The position numbers and the translations under genes were made by a program. The notes under the pieces are model-generated. The model saw nothing but the letters and a program-made list of their open reading frames with translations, had not been told where the DNA came from and did not search any database. 64,000 nt of DNA. Origin: Terana coerulea (lineage: Eukaryota; Basidiomycota; Agaricomycetes; Polyporales; Phanerochaetaceae). This document shows, piece after piece, positions 47,976-59,929 of this stretch. Within the stretch, counting starts at the first letter, position 1. Every line of letters starts with the position of its first letter. The stretch covers positions 1 through 64,000 of the forward strand of contig JAKOGH010000656.1 in NCBI GenBank assembly GCA_024811115.1, written 5' to 3'.

Positions 47976-48506
47976 GCAGCAGTGAGGTTATCCGTGGGAG
48001 CTCATGAGAGTCTGCTGTAACCACGGCTCGCACTGCACAGCAGCCACCGCGGTCCTGCGAAGCCGCTTAGCGCCCATGCTAGACGGAGGAAGTCATGACG
48101 CGTTGAGTTCTACTAATTCTTGTTGACACTATCTCTCATCTACCCGCTGGCTGTTTTCGCTGTTACTCTCCAATCCGATTATTGCTTAAATTAGTCCTCT
48201 TTTCCTTGCGCTCATTGGAAAGCTCATCTGTGCCACTACCATTGCTACTCGCAAAGCAGGGATCGTGAAGGTTCTGCTACGCGCGAGGAGTTATCATTGT
48301 TGACGCGATTCTACTTCGAAATGTGAGCGACGTATCCCATGTATTTGGCTTAAATGCTTATCTCACATTCAGTGCTGCAGAAGATGCCAAAGCGGCAGAG
48401 GGATAGAGTGGTGAGCACTTTGCTACGAACTTCAAGGAGAAAACTCGCTCAAGTCGTCCTTACATCGTAGAACACGCCAAGCCGGCCGTCGACATTTCGT
48501 AACAGC
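47976..48506. promoter_or_regulatory. divergent region Laa2-like / small membrane protein
   Basis: This 531-bp spacer lies between divergent genes. No gene or clear element was found. Confidence 0.35.
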
Positions 48507-49220
48507 ATGGGTGACCCCCACCTCCATACGTAGGTGCATGCACGTATAGAGGCCGTGAAGTTCTCATTTTCGAGTTCGCGTTCCTGACCATAGCCCAATC
48601 CACTTCCCCATATCCATTTCACCAATAACGAGGCCCCTGCGACGTCCCAAAATCAGTGCTCCTGCGAAGGCTGTGAAGCAAAGCGGCGGGGTGAAGGCGT
48701 AGTCGACCACTTCCTCTCTGAACCTTGGACAGCTAGGAAGACGTGGGCTTTCATCAAGTTTGCGGTCATTCTCCTCTTCGCGTTGACGCTGGCGTACAAG
48801 ATTATCATACGGGTCAATCCCCTAGCCATAGGCAAGGCGGTTGCTAACGACACGATCGGAGCCGTTCGAATCGTCTTCCGCTGCATCGTTTGGCCCTTCT
48901 CCGTTGTGCGCTCAGGTCCAAGAATGCTCCTGCGCCAATTGCGCTTACTTTGGAGCGACTGCGTCTTGGTCATCTTCTTTCTGCCCACACTACTCCGCGT
49001 TATCCTGCGGCTTGGAGGGCTACTCATTGGGCTCGTGATGCTTATGGCGTTTGTGCCGGACATCTTGGGTGTGCTCCTCATACCCTTCAAGGCTTGGGCT
49101 CGCCGGACCATGCGCAGGGATCCGAAAGAGCTCAATGCTGTACAGATTCTGGGTGTGGTGTTCATGGAAAGATACATTGCACCAGAGTTAGAAAGGCCGG
49201 ACAGCTCCTCCAGAAACTAA
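48507..49220 (+). CDS. small membrane protein, unknown function
   Basis: I do not recognise the family. The coding frame is clear from about 48595 to the stop at 49220: a Cys-bearing soluble part (NQCSCEGCEAKRRGEG, VDHFLSEPWTARKTW) is followed by hydrophobic segments (FIKFAVILLFALTLAY, VRIVFRCIVWPFSVV, VLVIFFLPTLLRVILRLGG, LLIGLVMLMAFVPDILGVLL). It ends with a basic tail (KAWARRTMRRDPKELNAVQI) and YIAPELERPDSSSRN. The 5' end is uncertain: an ATG at 48507 (MGDPHLHT) with an intron to about 48593 would fit, apart from one base of phase. The CEGCE segment is not a known metal motif. Confidence 0.6.
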
Positions 49221-50055
49221 TAGCGTAGAGAGCGCGCAAGATAACAATAATCTTGTACGTCCCTTGTGTTTGAGACTAACCACTGTGAAATGACCCACCA
49301 CGTAGTTCGATCATGGTTCTTTCTTGTACCGAAAATGTTCAATCACTCATACAGTTCTTGCTCAAAACGCAACATTGTCTACCCTACGAGAGGCTTGATG
49401 GCATTTGGCCACCGCATAAGAAGAATGCCTCTCGAGCGAATTTCGAATACTCGACCCGTGAAAGGAGGAGCGGCACATAGGCAATGCACAAGGTCAACAA
49501 AGCCGTGTAGTAATGCTTGAAATATCCAACAAGCACTATGGCTCTGAGCGCACTAAGTAGCTCAGTATACTTACCATAGCTCGCATGCATCATGTCGTCT
49601 GTAAGAGATGTGCAGCGTCGGATAATCAATGCAGCCTTCTAGTCTCGATGTGACTAATGACACTGCTCACTGGATATCCAGAACTCGGAGTGCCGGTATG
49701 CTATATCTTATACCAGTTCTCGCTTGGCCTGAATGGCGTCCGAGCGTGGAGTGCGGAACCGGAAATCCTGTTCCATTCTGTAGCATAGGGCTTGATCCGA
49801 GGCGTTCGCGCAGTTTTATGGGAATATTCCGTAAGGCACATACATATACATACCAATTGTATGCCAAATGCTGCCTAGAGGGGTGCAGCGTTCTTATGGT
49901 TGAACATCCCCAGGCCTGCCAATGATTTCACTTGCCTATTTTGTCGAGGAGCTCGAGAAGCATCATGGCTGGGCAAGGGAGGCGCCCACGCCTTCCGAGT
50001 CCGACCCTCTGTGTACGACCACCTCGGCTCTCCCTGAGTCTGCCCATAGCCTCGC
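49221..50055. other. intergenic region before CDK7
   Basis: This 835-bp region has no supported gene. Short open frames at 49384-49629 (minus) and 49629-49925 (plus) show no family features and no consistent splice structure. Confidence 0.45.
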
Positions 50056-51541
50056 ATGGACGCGGTGGAAAAGGCCAACGCCGACAGACAGAAACGATGG
50101 TACGCATTAAGCCCCCATAACACACGCTGGAACTGCCTGATGCCCGTTCACCACAAGGGCAAAGGACCAGAAGGTCGGTGAAGGTACATACGCCGTGGTG
50201 TATCGAGGTTAGTTTCGTGGTGCTCAGAGGTGGGTTGTGTTTGACACAGCTTTAGGGCGGGAGGTATCCACTGGGCGAAAGGTCGCTATCAAGAAGATTA
50301 AGGTCGGGCAGTTCAAGGATGGCCTTGACATGTCTGCGATTCGTGAAGTTAGGTACTTGCGCGAACTAAAGCACCAAAATGTAATAGAGGTATGTCTTAA
50401 GCCCTACCATGAAACTTGCTGCTGCATGACTGCGAACAACAGCTTCTCGATGTATTCTCTTCCAAAACGAACTTGAACCTTGTACTCGAATTCCTTGACA
50501 CCGACCTAGAACTGGTCATCAAAGATCGCTCCCTTGTATTCCTACCGGCAGATATCAAAGCATGGACGGCAATGACCTTCAGAGGGCTGGAATTCTGCCA
50601 TAGAAACTGGATCCTACATAGGGTCCGTGTCCCATGAATTCAGTGCACCAACGCTGTGGACTAACTCCCGAGCCTATCAGGATCTCAAACCGAATAACTT
50701 ACTTATCTCCGCCAACGGACAGCTCAAGCTTGCGGATTTCGGCCTTGCACGCGACTACGCTGATCCAGGGTACAAAATGACTTGTCAAGTCATCACTCGG
50801 TGCGACCCTTCCCCTTGACGTGCGCTCCATGTGACTGACATCGGGTGCGGTGCGAAGCTGGTACCGGCCGCCTGAATTGCTGTTCGGTGCCCGTTACTAC
50901 AGCACGGCAGTCGACATATGGTCTGTTGGCTGCATTTTCGCAGAACTGATGTTGAGAACGCCCTATCTGCCTGGCGAGTCCGACATGGATCAGCTGAAGA
51001 CGACATTCCGCGCCCTAGGAACTCCTACGGAAGAGGACTGGCCTGTGAGTGGCTTCTTCGTGCTGTGCTGCCAGCTAACTTAGAGTCGCATTGAACAGGG
51101 TCATACGAAATTACCGGATTATGTGCCCCTGGGACAGTTCCCGAAGACTCCACTACGAGATCTCTTCACAGCTGCTAGTGCGGACTGTTTGAACCTTCTG
51201 AGCAAGTGTCTGATCTACGATCCTCGCAAGCGCATAAGTGCAAGAGACGTAAGCTTCCTTTCTCGTTACCATACGTCACGCTGATATCTGCGTTCTCTCA
51301 GGCGTTGTACCACCCTTACTTCTCTGCCATGCCATATCCGACACATCCCTCCAAGCTTCCAAAACCGATACAGAAGGATTCTGCCATGCCGCTCGAGGAG
51401 CTTAACGGAAATGTGGAGTTCGACGGACCAGGACCGGGCGTGAAGGCGAATCCGCCCAACAAACTCAAACGGAAACTCTCCTCGGATGAACTAGGAAGCC
51501 GCCCCGTCGCACGACGCCTCGACTTCTCTCAGCACATGTAG
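50056..51541 (+). CDS. CDK7-type cyclin-dependent kinase (CDK-activating kinase / TFIIH kinase)
   Basis: Cdk7/Kin28/Crk1 phosphorylates the RNA polymerase II tail as part of TFIIH and activates other CDKs. Eight exons (50056-50099, 50158-50207, 50256-50389, 50443-50622, 50681-50799, 50858-51044, 51099-51248, 51302-51541) give 367 residues. Motifs: [32 protein letters not shown] followed by RE (the PSTAIRE-equivalent helix), [19 protein letters not shown], the T-loop [40 protein letters not shown] and [27 protein letters not shown] and the EEDWP...LPDYV block are CDK7-specific. The Lys/Arg-rich C-terminus ([20 protein letters not shown]) resembles the Cdk7 nuclear tail. The T-loop Thr is kept. 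Confidence 0.94.
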
Positions 51542-52939
51542 CTTCTCGTCTTGTCTCGTCTTGGGACAAAGCTGTTTATGGCCGCCTCTGGAATTGTACT
51601 GTACGTTCTTAATATTAATTGATCCATTGGCATACTTTGCTCCAAGGTTAAGCACCCGACGGACTTCTGGATTTAATCCCTTTTCATCTCCGACTTGGTA
51701 TCTGTTATGCTATACTGACGACTTGCTGTTGGAGTGCTTTTAGAAATACCATGTCACACCCAGCATTTTTCTAGAAGTGCCCATGGGCTATCAGCAGGCG
51801 TCATTTCAGGGGCCAGACTCCCATGCCTAACGGTACGTCAACTGCTATGCAGCTGTCTGCGTGTGCTTTGAGTCATACTCATCCAGAGCCATTCAGCCAC
51901 GGAATCTACGCCTGGAGCGTCACCATCTGGGGTGCGCTGTGCTGGCATGAATTCGAACCTAACCCAATACAGACTCCGAGTCCGCGCCTTCTCATTCAAA
52001 ATTCCGCCAATCTGTGTTCCAAGTACGCGAGCAGGAATTTCCTCAATTCCTGGAAATCGCCGACCCTGGATTTCATACCCTCTCCGTGAGTTACCGGTGC
52101 GGCGTCGGGATGACTCTGACCATGACCAACTCTGCCTCAACTTTTCGTAATACTACCATGGACTCGGACATTCGGGAGCCGGCCAGAGATCAGCAAGTCA
52201 CGCCGACATCGGTAAACCGGGAATGTAGGGAAAGGGCGAGATGGCAACTCGTTTTGACTCAGGCGGCCGCATGCGTCTCTGGACATTGCCCGCCTGCGGA
52301 AGCCAGCGGTGTCTTTTTGGCACGTTCATGATGCAATACTTGTCCTTGTGGTGGTCTGTATGATGATCAGAGTGCGCTCTGTGGAATAGGTAAAATGCGG
52401 GGAAGCCGTGGGAACCTCTGTGAGTTTGTCCCGTTGCGCGATTTGCAAACTTGGGCTACTCCTCCCCACGTTCTCGCCACAAAGCCTCCGGTCTCAGGCT
52501 GTTCTTTGCCATTATCTACATAACGGAAATTCTTGTCTGCCTTCGTCAACAGAAGCCAGCTGTTCCGAGATGGCAGATCGTGCCGGCATGATGCTTTGCA
52601 TAAAACTCAATAACGGCGGGTCACGAATTCAGCATTTACAAGGACCTGAGCGGTTTGCGCTTTCTCTGGTGCCCGTTGTACTTCCTCTGGGTACGCCATA
52701 CTGCATCTGTTCGGTATCTCGATCTACCCGTGGATATAGTCTCATCAGGTCATGATTTGATCATGCGTGTAGTTTCACAGTCTATCGACCTCTATCGTCA
52801 GCAAATCCCACAAACAGATCTGCTAAAAAGCCTTTATTCTCGGAGTGGTCGAACCAAGCATCCCAGAACTCCCCACCACGCCATCTGCCCTTTTCCGCCC
52901 TGACCACCGCCTCCGACGGACCCGTTGCCCGTGCAGAGG
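51542..52939. other. intergenic region CDK7 / NRPS-like gene
   Basis: About 1.4 kb without a supported gene. Frames open at 51823-52330 do not splice into anything recognisable. Confidence 0.45.
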
Positions 52940-55900
52940 ATGCAGCATCCGAGCCAGCGCGCAAGCCTTGGTCTGCCCCCCTTCCCACGAACTCAAGCCC
53001 TGTCTTCAACCACGTTCAGCCCACCGCCGCTGGATGGCTCCCTCACGGTCCCTGAGCTTTACGACTGGCATTTGAGTCATTCGACTGACCACCCCCTCTT
53101 CATCTACTCGGACCAAGATGGCGTCGTCACGACGATTAATTGGCCTGAGGCTGTTAGGGCCGTCCACAGAGCCGGCCACATGGTGTCCGCCCTAGCTCAG
53201 CAACGCCACATCCCCGACGATCGCCCTGTCTTCGCGATCTTGGCTAACAATGGTAAGCTGCGCCGGAGTCTCCGCCAGTGGCTGAACTAACCCTTTTTCA
53301 CCATTATTCACGGGATTTGTTGGAAATAGAATCTATCACGTATTTCACGCTTATGGCAGGCATCTGTCGAGCAGGCTTTGTGGCTTTTCCTATCTCACCG
53401 CGCAATTCCCCTGCTGCAATTGCCCACCTAATCACCAAGACCCGTGTCTCGCATATTTTCGTTGGGCCAGAACCTGCTCTCCAAGATTTAGTTCATGCAT
53501 CGTTTGATTTATTGTCAGCGACTGCGCCGCCAACAAGGTCCTCTTGGTATTCCTTCGAGGAACTATACCCAAGAGACTCAGATGCAAATTTCTCACCGTT
53601 GCCCGCTATGACCGTACGATGGGACGACCCCATTATCATTTTACACTCTTCAGGTTGGTCTTCCTTAAGCTCCCCTTGGTGTGCGTGTTCCAGCCTGCTG
53701 ATCCTTCTTGCGTAGGTTCGACAGCATTTCCCAAACCTGTAATCTGGACTCATGAACGTTATCTTCTGGGTTGCATGTCGCCATGTACGGATGTTTCACG
53801 CACCCATGCCGTCGTATGCGGCCATTGACCCTTCATGATAGGGTTTGGAGAACGCGACTTGACCGGAACACGCCTCGCGGCTCATTCCATACCACTGTTT
53901 CATGGGTTAGGAATGATGCAAGTCGGATGGACGGTAGGTTATTCGTGATAGCATCACTGACTCAGCATATTGAATGATAGGCTCAGGCATTTAGTGGACT
54001 TGTGCTTACCGTCTACAAGCCCCAAATACCACCGGTGGTGCCCACGCCGGAGTCAGTGATACAAGGCGCTATTGCCACCCGGAGCGACTTCATTTTCTGC
54101 GTGCCAAGTTTCATCGAGGTATGCCTTACGGATCCTGCTGATGCATTGTCGGTTTGATCATTTCCTCAGGAGTGGGCGAGGAACCCCGCACATGTGCAAT
54201 ATCTTCAGACCGTGCAAGGTATAGTGAGTGATTTTCCCGACATGGTTCGTCGCAGGTGGCACTCAGCGCTTTATCTGTAGATTTATGGCGGTGGGCCGCT
54301 ATCGCAAATTGTCGGAGACGATCTCGTCAGCAAAGGCGTTTCCATTTTTCAGATGTACGGGATGTACGTACCGGATTTTGTTATCTGATGCGCCCCTCCG
54401 CCGTGTTGACCGGAATTATGCACAACAGCTCCGAGACCAGTATCCAAAACGTTGTGCTTCCAAGTGAGCCGGATGGATGCTTTATCCGCAAAGCCGGTCT
54501 CATCCATCTAACAGAAACGGCGGAGCGCGACTGGCAATACTTTGCGTTCTCACCTCAGATCAAGCCTCATTTCATTCCGGATGGCGAAGGGAATTTCGAG
54601 CTCGTAGTCAAAGTGAGTCCGGCTCTCCGGAATAGACTTAGTGGCTGGCACTGACCTTCGCATTCTCAGTCATCGCAGTTCCAGCAGCCCTGCGTGATCA
54701 ACACCAAAGTGGACGGAGTCGACGCCTATGCCACCAGTGACCTGCTTACTCCTCACCCTACGAAACCGGGCTTCTGGAAGATTTACGGCCGTACAGATGA
54801 CCAAATTATGCACAGCACGGGCGAAAAGGTGACTCCTTTTTGTCGGATGGTTATGTCATGAGAAGCATGTACTGAACGAGGACGCTTCCAGACGAACCCA
54901 GGCCCTCTAGGTAAATCTCAGGCTATATGACCATTGACGTTAGGCTCACGCGCGTGGTCGCAGAGCACATATTGAATCAGGATCCGCACGTGCAGGTCTC
55001 TGTCCTGTTCGGGCGCGGCCGGTTTCACGCTGGTGTTCTCATAGACCCACGGCCGAAGTTTAGGTTTGACCATAATGACAAGGAGATGCTGGCGGATTTC
55101 CGCAACCGAATTTGGTATGTTTCGACTTTGTTTCGGCGAAAGCCGTGTGCCAAATGCTGTGTTCTGCAGGCCGACTGTGGAGAAACTGAACAATTTTGCG
55201 CCACAGCATTCGCGAATTTTCAAAGAGGTCCGTCTCCAGTTCATGAGGCTAATCAGTAATTGACCGACACGCAACTCGGTATCCAGATGATTATTGTCTC
55301 TTCGTTGAATAAGCCATTCACGTACACCGCAAAGAACACCGCTCGCCGCCAGGCCATCCTGCAGGACTACGAACCGGAGATCGAGGCACTGTATGATGCT
55401 GTCGAGGAGTCTACTCAGGCCGAGCTTCCTCCACCGAGCTCATGGGATCTTCCGCACACCACGCAATTTGTCCGGACCGTTGTCAGAAAAGTAATGGACC
55501 ACTCTGTTGAGGATACCGACGATCTTTTCCAGAAAGGATGCGACAGGTTTGCACGCCGCCACTAGCGTTGTCGTTGGGTGCTCATTTTCTACGCCAGTCT
55601 GCAGGCTACTTGGATCCGCAACTCATTGCTGCATGCATTGCGCACTTCTGCTAAAGCCGAAACGCGGGACGTCTCAAATAATATCGTCTACCGGCATCCT
55701 TCAGTATCCGCTTTGGCGGCCTTCGCCGTCTCGGTAGCGAACTCTACCCCGATGGAGCAGATAGAGCAGGAGCAGGAAGCTGCACGGCTGGAGGCTGTGG
55801 TGGAGAAATACACATCCGGCCTCACGGTTCATCGGCCTGTCGAGGATAGCCCGGCAGATGTAGGTCGCGGAGATGTGGTCCTACTGACGGGATCTACGGG

Positions 55901-57240
55901 CGGTCTGGGATCGATGCTACTGGTGCAGCTTGTAGCCTCGCCCGACGTGTCTCGCATTTACGCTTTGAATCGCAAGCATGCTACTCCGATAGCAGAGCGT
56001 CAACGAGCCATCTTGCAAGAGCGAGAACTGGATTTGGCGGCGCTGGACTCTCCGAAGGTTGTCCTTCTGGAGTCTGATGTTCACGAAGACAACCTAGGCT
56101 TGCCGGACAATATCTACGAGGAGGTGCGAAACTCCAGACCGCGTGAGTGCTAGGAATACTAACCCCCCCCCCCCCCCCCCCCCCCTTTTGAAAGTTACGT
56201 TCAACTAGCACACACATTATCCACAATGGTACGCTCGCTCTATCCATCCGGCCTGTTCTTCTGCTCACTGAATGCCACAGCTTGGAATGTGAACTTCAAT
56301 ATGTCCTTGGCGTCCTTCGAGCCAAACATTAGAACCCTTCGTAACCTTATCGACTTAGCGCTCTCATCACCGCGACATACTCCTCCAAGGCTTCTGTTCG
56401 TGAGCTCGGTAGCCGCCGTTGCTCGTATGTACCAAATTCCTGCTTTCCTGCCTCCCGATGACGTCTTGACAGACCTAGACCGCTCAAGTACGCTCAAGGA
56501 AGAGGGCGTCCCACCGATAGCGGCTGTAGGTTCTGGCTACTCCGAGTCCAAATGGATTGCCGAGAACATGTGCAGCTTCGTAGCCGAGCGCACGGCGCTG
56601 CGTCCAGTATGTGTCCGTGTGGGGCAGGTCTGCGGATCGGCAGAGGTGCTTGGAATCCAAACGAGTGGATTCCCTTGCTCATACGGTCAAGCGTTTACCT
56701 GAAGTGTATGCCATCGTGGGATCTGGTGGGTCCACTGTCTCAGCCCGAGCAACCATCTTATTAACCGCATCTGCCGTGCTTTGTTCTGTGCCTTGTCGTT
56801 GGCAGGAAATCTCGCTGATCCCGGCGGACGACGCTGCACGGGCCCTCCTCGAGATGCGCGCCGCCGCGCCCGAGCGCCGCTTCCTCCACCTGGTGCACCC
56901 ACACCCGGTCTCCTGGTCGATCATCGCCGAGCCCCTCGCGCGCGAATTTGATCTGCAGTTTGTTCCGTTCGACGAGTGGGTGTCCCTGTTGGAGAAGAGT
57001 GGTCGTGATTTGCGGGCAGATACCGAGGTCCAGGTCATGCGGGACAACCCGGCGCTGAAGCTTCTGGGTTTCTTCAAGCAGATGTCTCAAAAGGGGGCCA
57101 CCCAGGCGACAGTGGGCGTGCAGGGACTCGATACAACGCGTGCCCAGGAAGCCTCGGAGACCTTCAGAAACCTGAAGCCCATCACTGGAGAGCATGCGCT
57201 GCGCTGGACTTCCTACTGGAGGCGGCGAGGATTGGTCTGA
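52940..57240 (+). CDS. NRPS-like enzyme: adenylation - carrier - thioester reductase (A-T-R)
   Basis: This is a non-reducing, condensation-free NRPS-like enzyme that activates a carboxylic acid, loads it on its own carrier and releases it by NAD(P)H reduction. The start is MQHPSQRASLGLPPF at 52940. Adenylation domain: PLFIYSDQDGVVTTINWPEA, the A3 loop SSGSTAFPKPVIWTH, IPLFHGLGMMQVGW, the A5 motif QMYGISETS (formed across an intron), then TSDLLTPHPTKPGFWKIYGR and TDDQIMHSTGEKTNPGPLE. Carrier: LFQKGCDSLQATWIRN, with the phosphopantetheine serine codon split by the intron 55547-55597. Reductase: VLLTGSTGGLGSMLLVQLV (Rossmann loop), IIHNAWNVNFNMSLASFEPN, LLFVSSVAAVA, GYSESKWIAENM (catalytic Tyr/Lys) and WRRRGLV at the end. 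About a dozen introns. One junction, near 56143, is a base out of phase. The product is unknown. Confidence 0.87.
56163..56185. repeat. 23-base poly-C tract inside an intron
   Basis: An uninterrupted run of C lies in the reductase part of the NRPS-like gene, in the intron that precedes a 20-nt exon (56209-56228). Its true length is uncertain, as such runs are hard to sequence. Confidence 0.9.
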
Positions 57241-58067
57241 AGACAAGTTGACGAGATGTGTGTGGGTGGACTCGTGTGGACGATAATTGTGCCTTGCTTT
57301 GCGTTCTGGCTGGCTTTCATTACGGGCATCGCTGGTGCCCGAACCTGTATAACTATAATTGCTCGTAACCTCAACTAGTGGTAGTTCTACTCGGCTTTGG
57401 CAAATATACTCTTCGGTCTCATTATCAACCCCGAGCGCGGATATTAAAGAACCCATTCAGTCAGGAACTCCCTCGGTGGCGAGGTTCGCCGCCCAATCGT
57501 GCCAAATGAATCCGAATTCCTCATCCGTGAGACAAAGAAGGGCTTCTCCTGTGGTCACCGTCAGCTCGCTGAGTTTGGTTCGCTGAAGACCTGGCATATT
57601 TGCACAAAGCGAGGGCTTCCCTTCGAGCAGACGTCGTGAAAGAGCGGGGTGCTACGGCAATCGAGAGAACCGAGGGATATATAACAATTGGGAATGGCAT
57701 GATACATGTCAACGTTATTGCTACAGGCCACCGAACGATGGTGTGCATACACACCGAGCCTTGAAATTAAAACAAAAGCGAGCCATGTAGAGCGATTGGA
57801 GAGCACTGGAAAACAAGGGAGTCATCTAAGGTCATATCAAACTTGGAATACACAGTCCAGCCAAAAGCCATTGCGCGAAATAGACGGTTCTTCTCTCGGA
57901 TTACATCGTTTGCGTTGTGTTCTGCTTCTCTTCGTGATGCCCATGATGGCGGTGGTGTGGCCATTTGACGACCTTCGCAAGCCGACTCAGCCTATCAGAG
58001 TATGTCGCGTGTTAGCTTACGTTCGTCTGAAGAGTAGAAAACGTCTAACCAAATCATCCTTTGCGAC
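57241..58067. other. convergent spacer NRPS-like / DNAJB-like genes
   Basis: This 827-bp region contains 3' UTR sequence of both genes. No supported coding region was found. Confidence 0.45.
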
Positions 58068-59627
58068 TCACCAGCCATGAGCTCCGTTCGACCACTGTTT
58101 CTTGTGGTGCCTATCATCAGCTGGATAGCTCTGCTCATCCCGGTTACGGTCACGGCCATGGTGATGGTGTCCATGGGCTTGTGGAATACTCGAAGAGTAC
58201 GGGTTCGTGTTGGCACTGTGATGCGTGCTAGGGCTTTGTCGCAGAGACTCAGCGTAAAGAATCTGGCCACGAGAAGGGTAATACGACTGATGTGAGTGGC
58301 GACTGCTGCTGCTTCTTCGGGGCATAGCGTCATCGTGATGTGAGCTATGGCGTGAGGAATGATCGCTGCTAGAGCTACGTCGGACACCATCGTCATAGAC
58401 TGCGAGGCGCAGTTGAGTACTCTGGCTTCACGTAGTGAGAATGTAACACATACCCTTGTGAGAGGAATGCGTAGAGTGGTGTCTGGGTCTTGGCTGAGGA
58501 ATTGGTGTGGCGGTATAGGGCATTGCACTTGACTGAGGTTGGGGGTAGTTGCGAGCGGAGCTTCCAGAGTTGTACCCAACAGCAGGCGGTTGTGTAGGAG
58601 GAGCCACAGAGGGTGGCTGACCAGACGGAGGTAGTCGTCGATCACCAGGTGACGGCTGGTCAACGCCATTGATAGTGTGCCGCTCGCCCTCGGGAGAGGA
58701 ATAGGTGATATGCTCGTTGCCCTGCGCATCCCGTTTCTTGATGATCGTTTCGGTACGCCCGTTGATGGTCCGGGTCATGGTACTTTGTGAGACCCATTGA
58801 CCGCTCGACCTAATTGACTGTGAGACCGAGCTGGTATAAGATCTACTGCTCGATTTCATCGGGCTTGACCCTCCGCTCATCATCTCAAGGAGCGGGTTCC
58901 CACCAAATGGGAAACCCGAGCCGAAAGGCGACATAGCAGCGCGATTGAAGAAATTGTCTGCGGGGGACCTGCTGCTGAAGAGAGGCCGGCTGAATGCGGA
59001 GTCGAAGGGCGAGTGGTGACTTGGGAAATCACTGAAGAAGGGGTCATTGTGAAATGAGCTGTGTGGATCACCGAAGAGGGACCTGAAGAGTTCGAATGGG
59101 TCCGTGAAACCAAATGCGGGCATGTGGCGAGCATCGCCACCAAATGCAGAGCCACCAGGAAAGCCTTCATTGCTAAAGGGGTCCCGCGAGTATGATGGGC
59201 CTGAGAATACGGGTTCGTCCGGTGGAGGCCATACACCGAACTTATCGTAAGTCTGTGCTCGATGCGTCAGAACCAACTCTCAGCAGGACATGGTGCACCA
59301 CGACATACCTTTCGCTTGTCGGTATCGTTCAGTATTTCGTACGCATTGTTCACCTGAAGACACCGGCCTTCAGCACTACGCTTCAGGCCAGAGACCATGT
59401 ACTACACACCTTCTGGAACTGCTCATTAGCTTGTTCTCTGTCTGCTTGAGATGCGTTCGGTGGCAACCGATCTGGATGGGTCGCAAGAGCTTTCTTCTTG
59501 TACGCCTTCCGTACTGTTCGCCGTCAGTCACAGCAGACAGGAATCCACACATACAAAGTCATTACTTACTGTCCTCTGGAGACGCGCTTTCGTTCAGCCC
59601 CAAGGTCTCGTAGAGCGTCGTAGCCAT
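58068..59627 (-). CDS. DNAJB-like J-domain protein with long G/F- and S/H-rich regions
   Basis: This is an Hsp70 co-chaperone. The start MATTLYETLGLNESASPED at 59627 and helix II with HPD (VRKAYKKKALATHPDRLPPN) form the J domain, completed by VNNAYEILND and TYDKFGVWPPPDE over small exons. A Gly/Phe/Ser-rich region follows (MPAFGFTDPFELFRSLFGDP, FHNDPFFSDFPSHHSPF, MSPFGSGFPFGGNPLLEMMS), then a compact beta-like segment (SQSTMTRTINGRTETIIKKR, DAQGNEHITYSSPEGERHTI). The long disordered C-terminus is rich in Pro, Ser and His (QAHGHHHHGRDRNRDE). The DPFE.FRSLFGDP box with the TRTINGR segment is DNAJB6/B2-like; that assignment is from memory. The gene is divergent from IPI3 across 302 bp. Confidence 0.85.
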
Positions 59628-59929
59628 GATGTGGCCGCGGTCGTGGAAGAAGGAAGAGCAACGATGAATACTAGTATTAGTTACCCAGATATATAAAGGT
59701 GGCTGTTCAGGACAAGGGTTGTAGAACTTCATAGAAACACGGTGTACAGGTCGTGCCAGTGGTGCTCCCAGTCAGCGCCGGCTGCGAGCATCCTTGGTTG
59801 CCCGATTGAGATCTGACGATCACTACCAGCGCCAAGACCTGCGCCGAATTTTGGCTGCCTTCTGCTTTCGACCTCTTGATCGTGAGCCTACAACACTTTC
59901 CATCCTCAAATATTCCACACGAAGCTGCC

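Noticed and set aside
54366..54440. Missing splice acceptor in the NRPS-like A5 motif
   Set aside because: On closer reading the acceptor in GCACAACAG gives QMYGISETS in frame, so the junction is normal.
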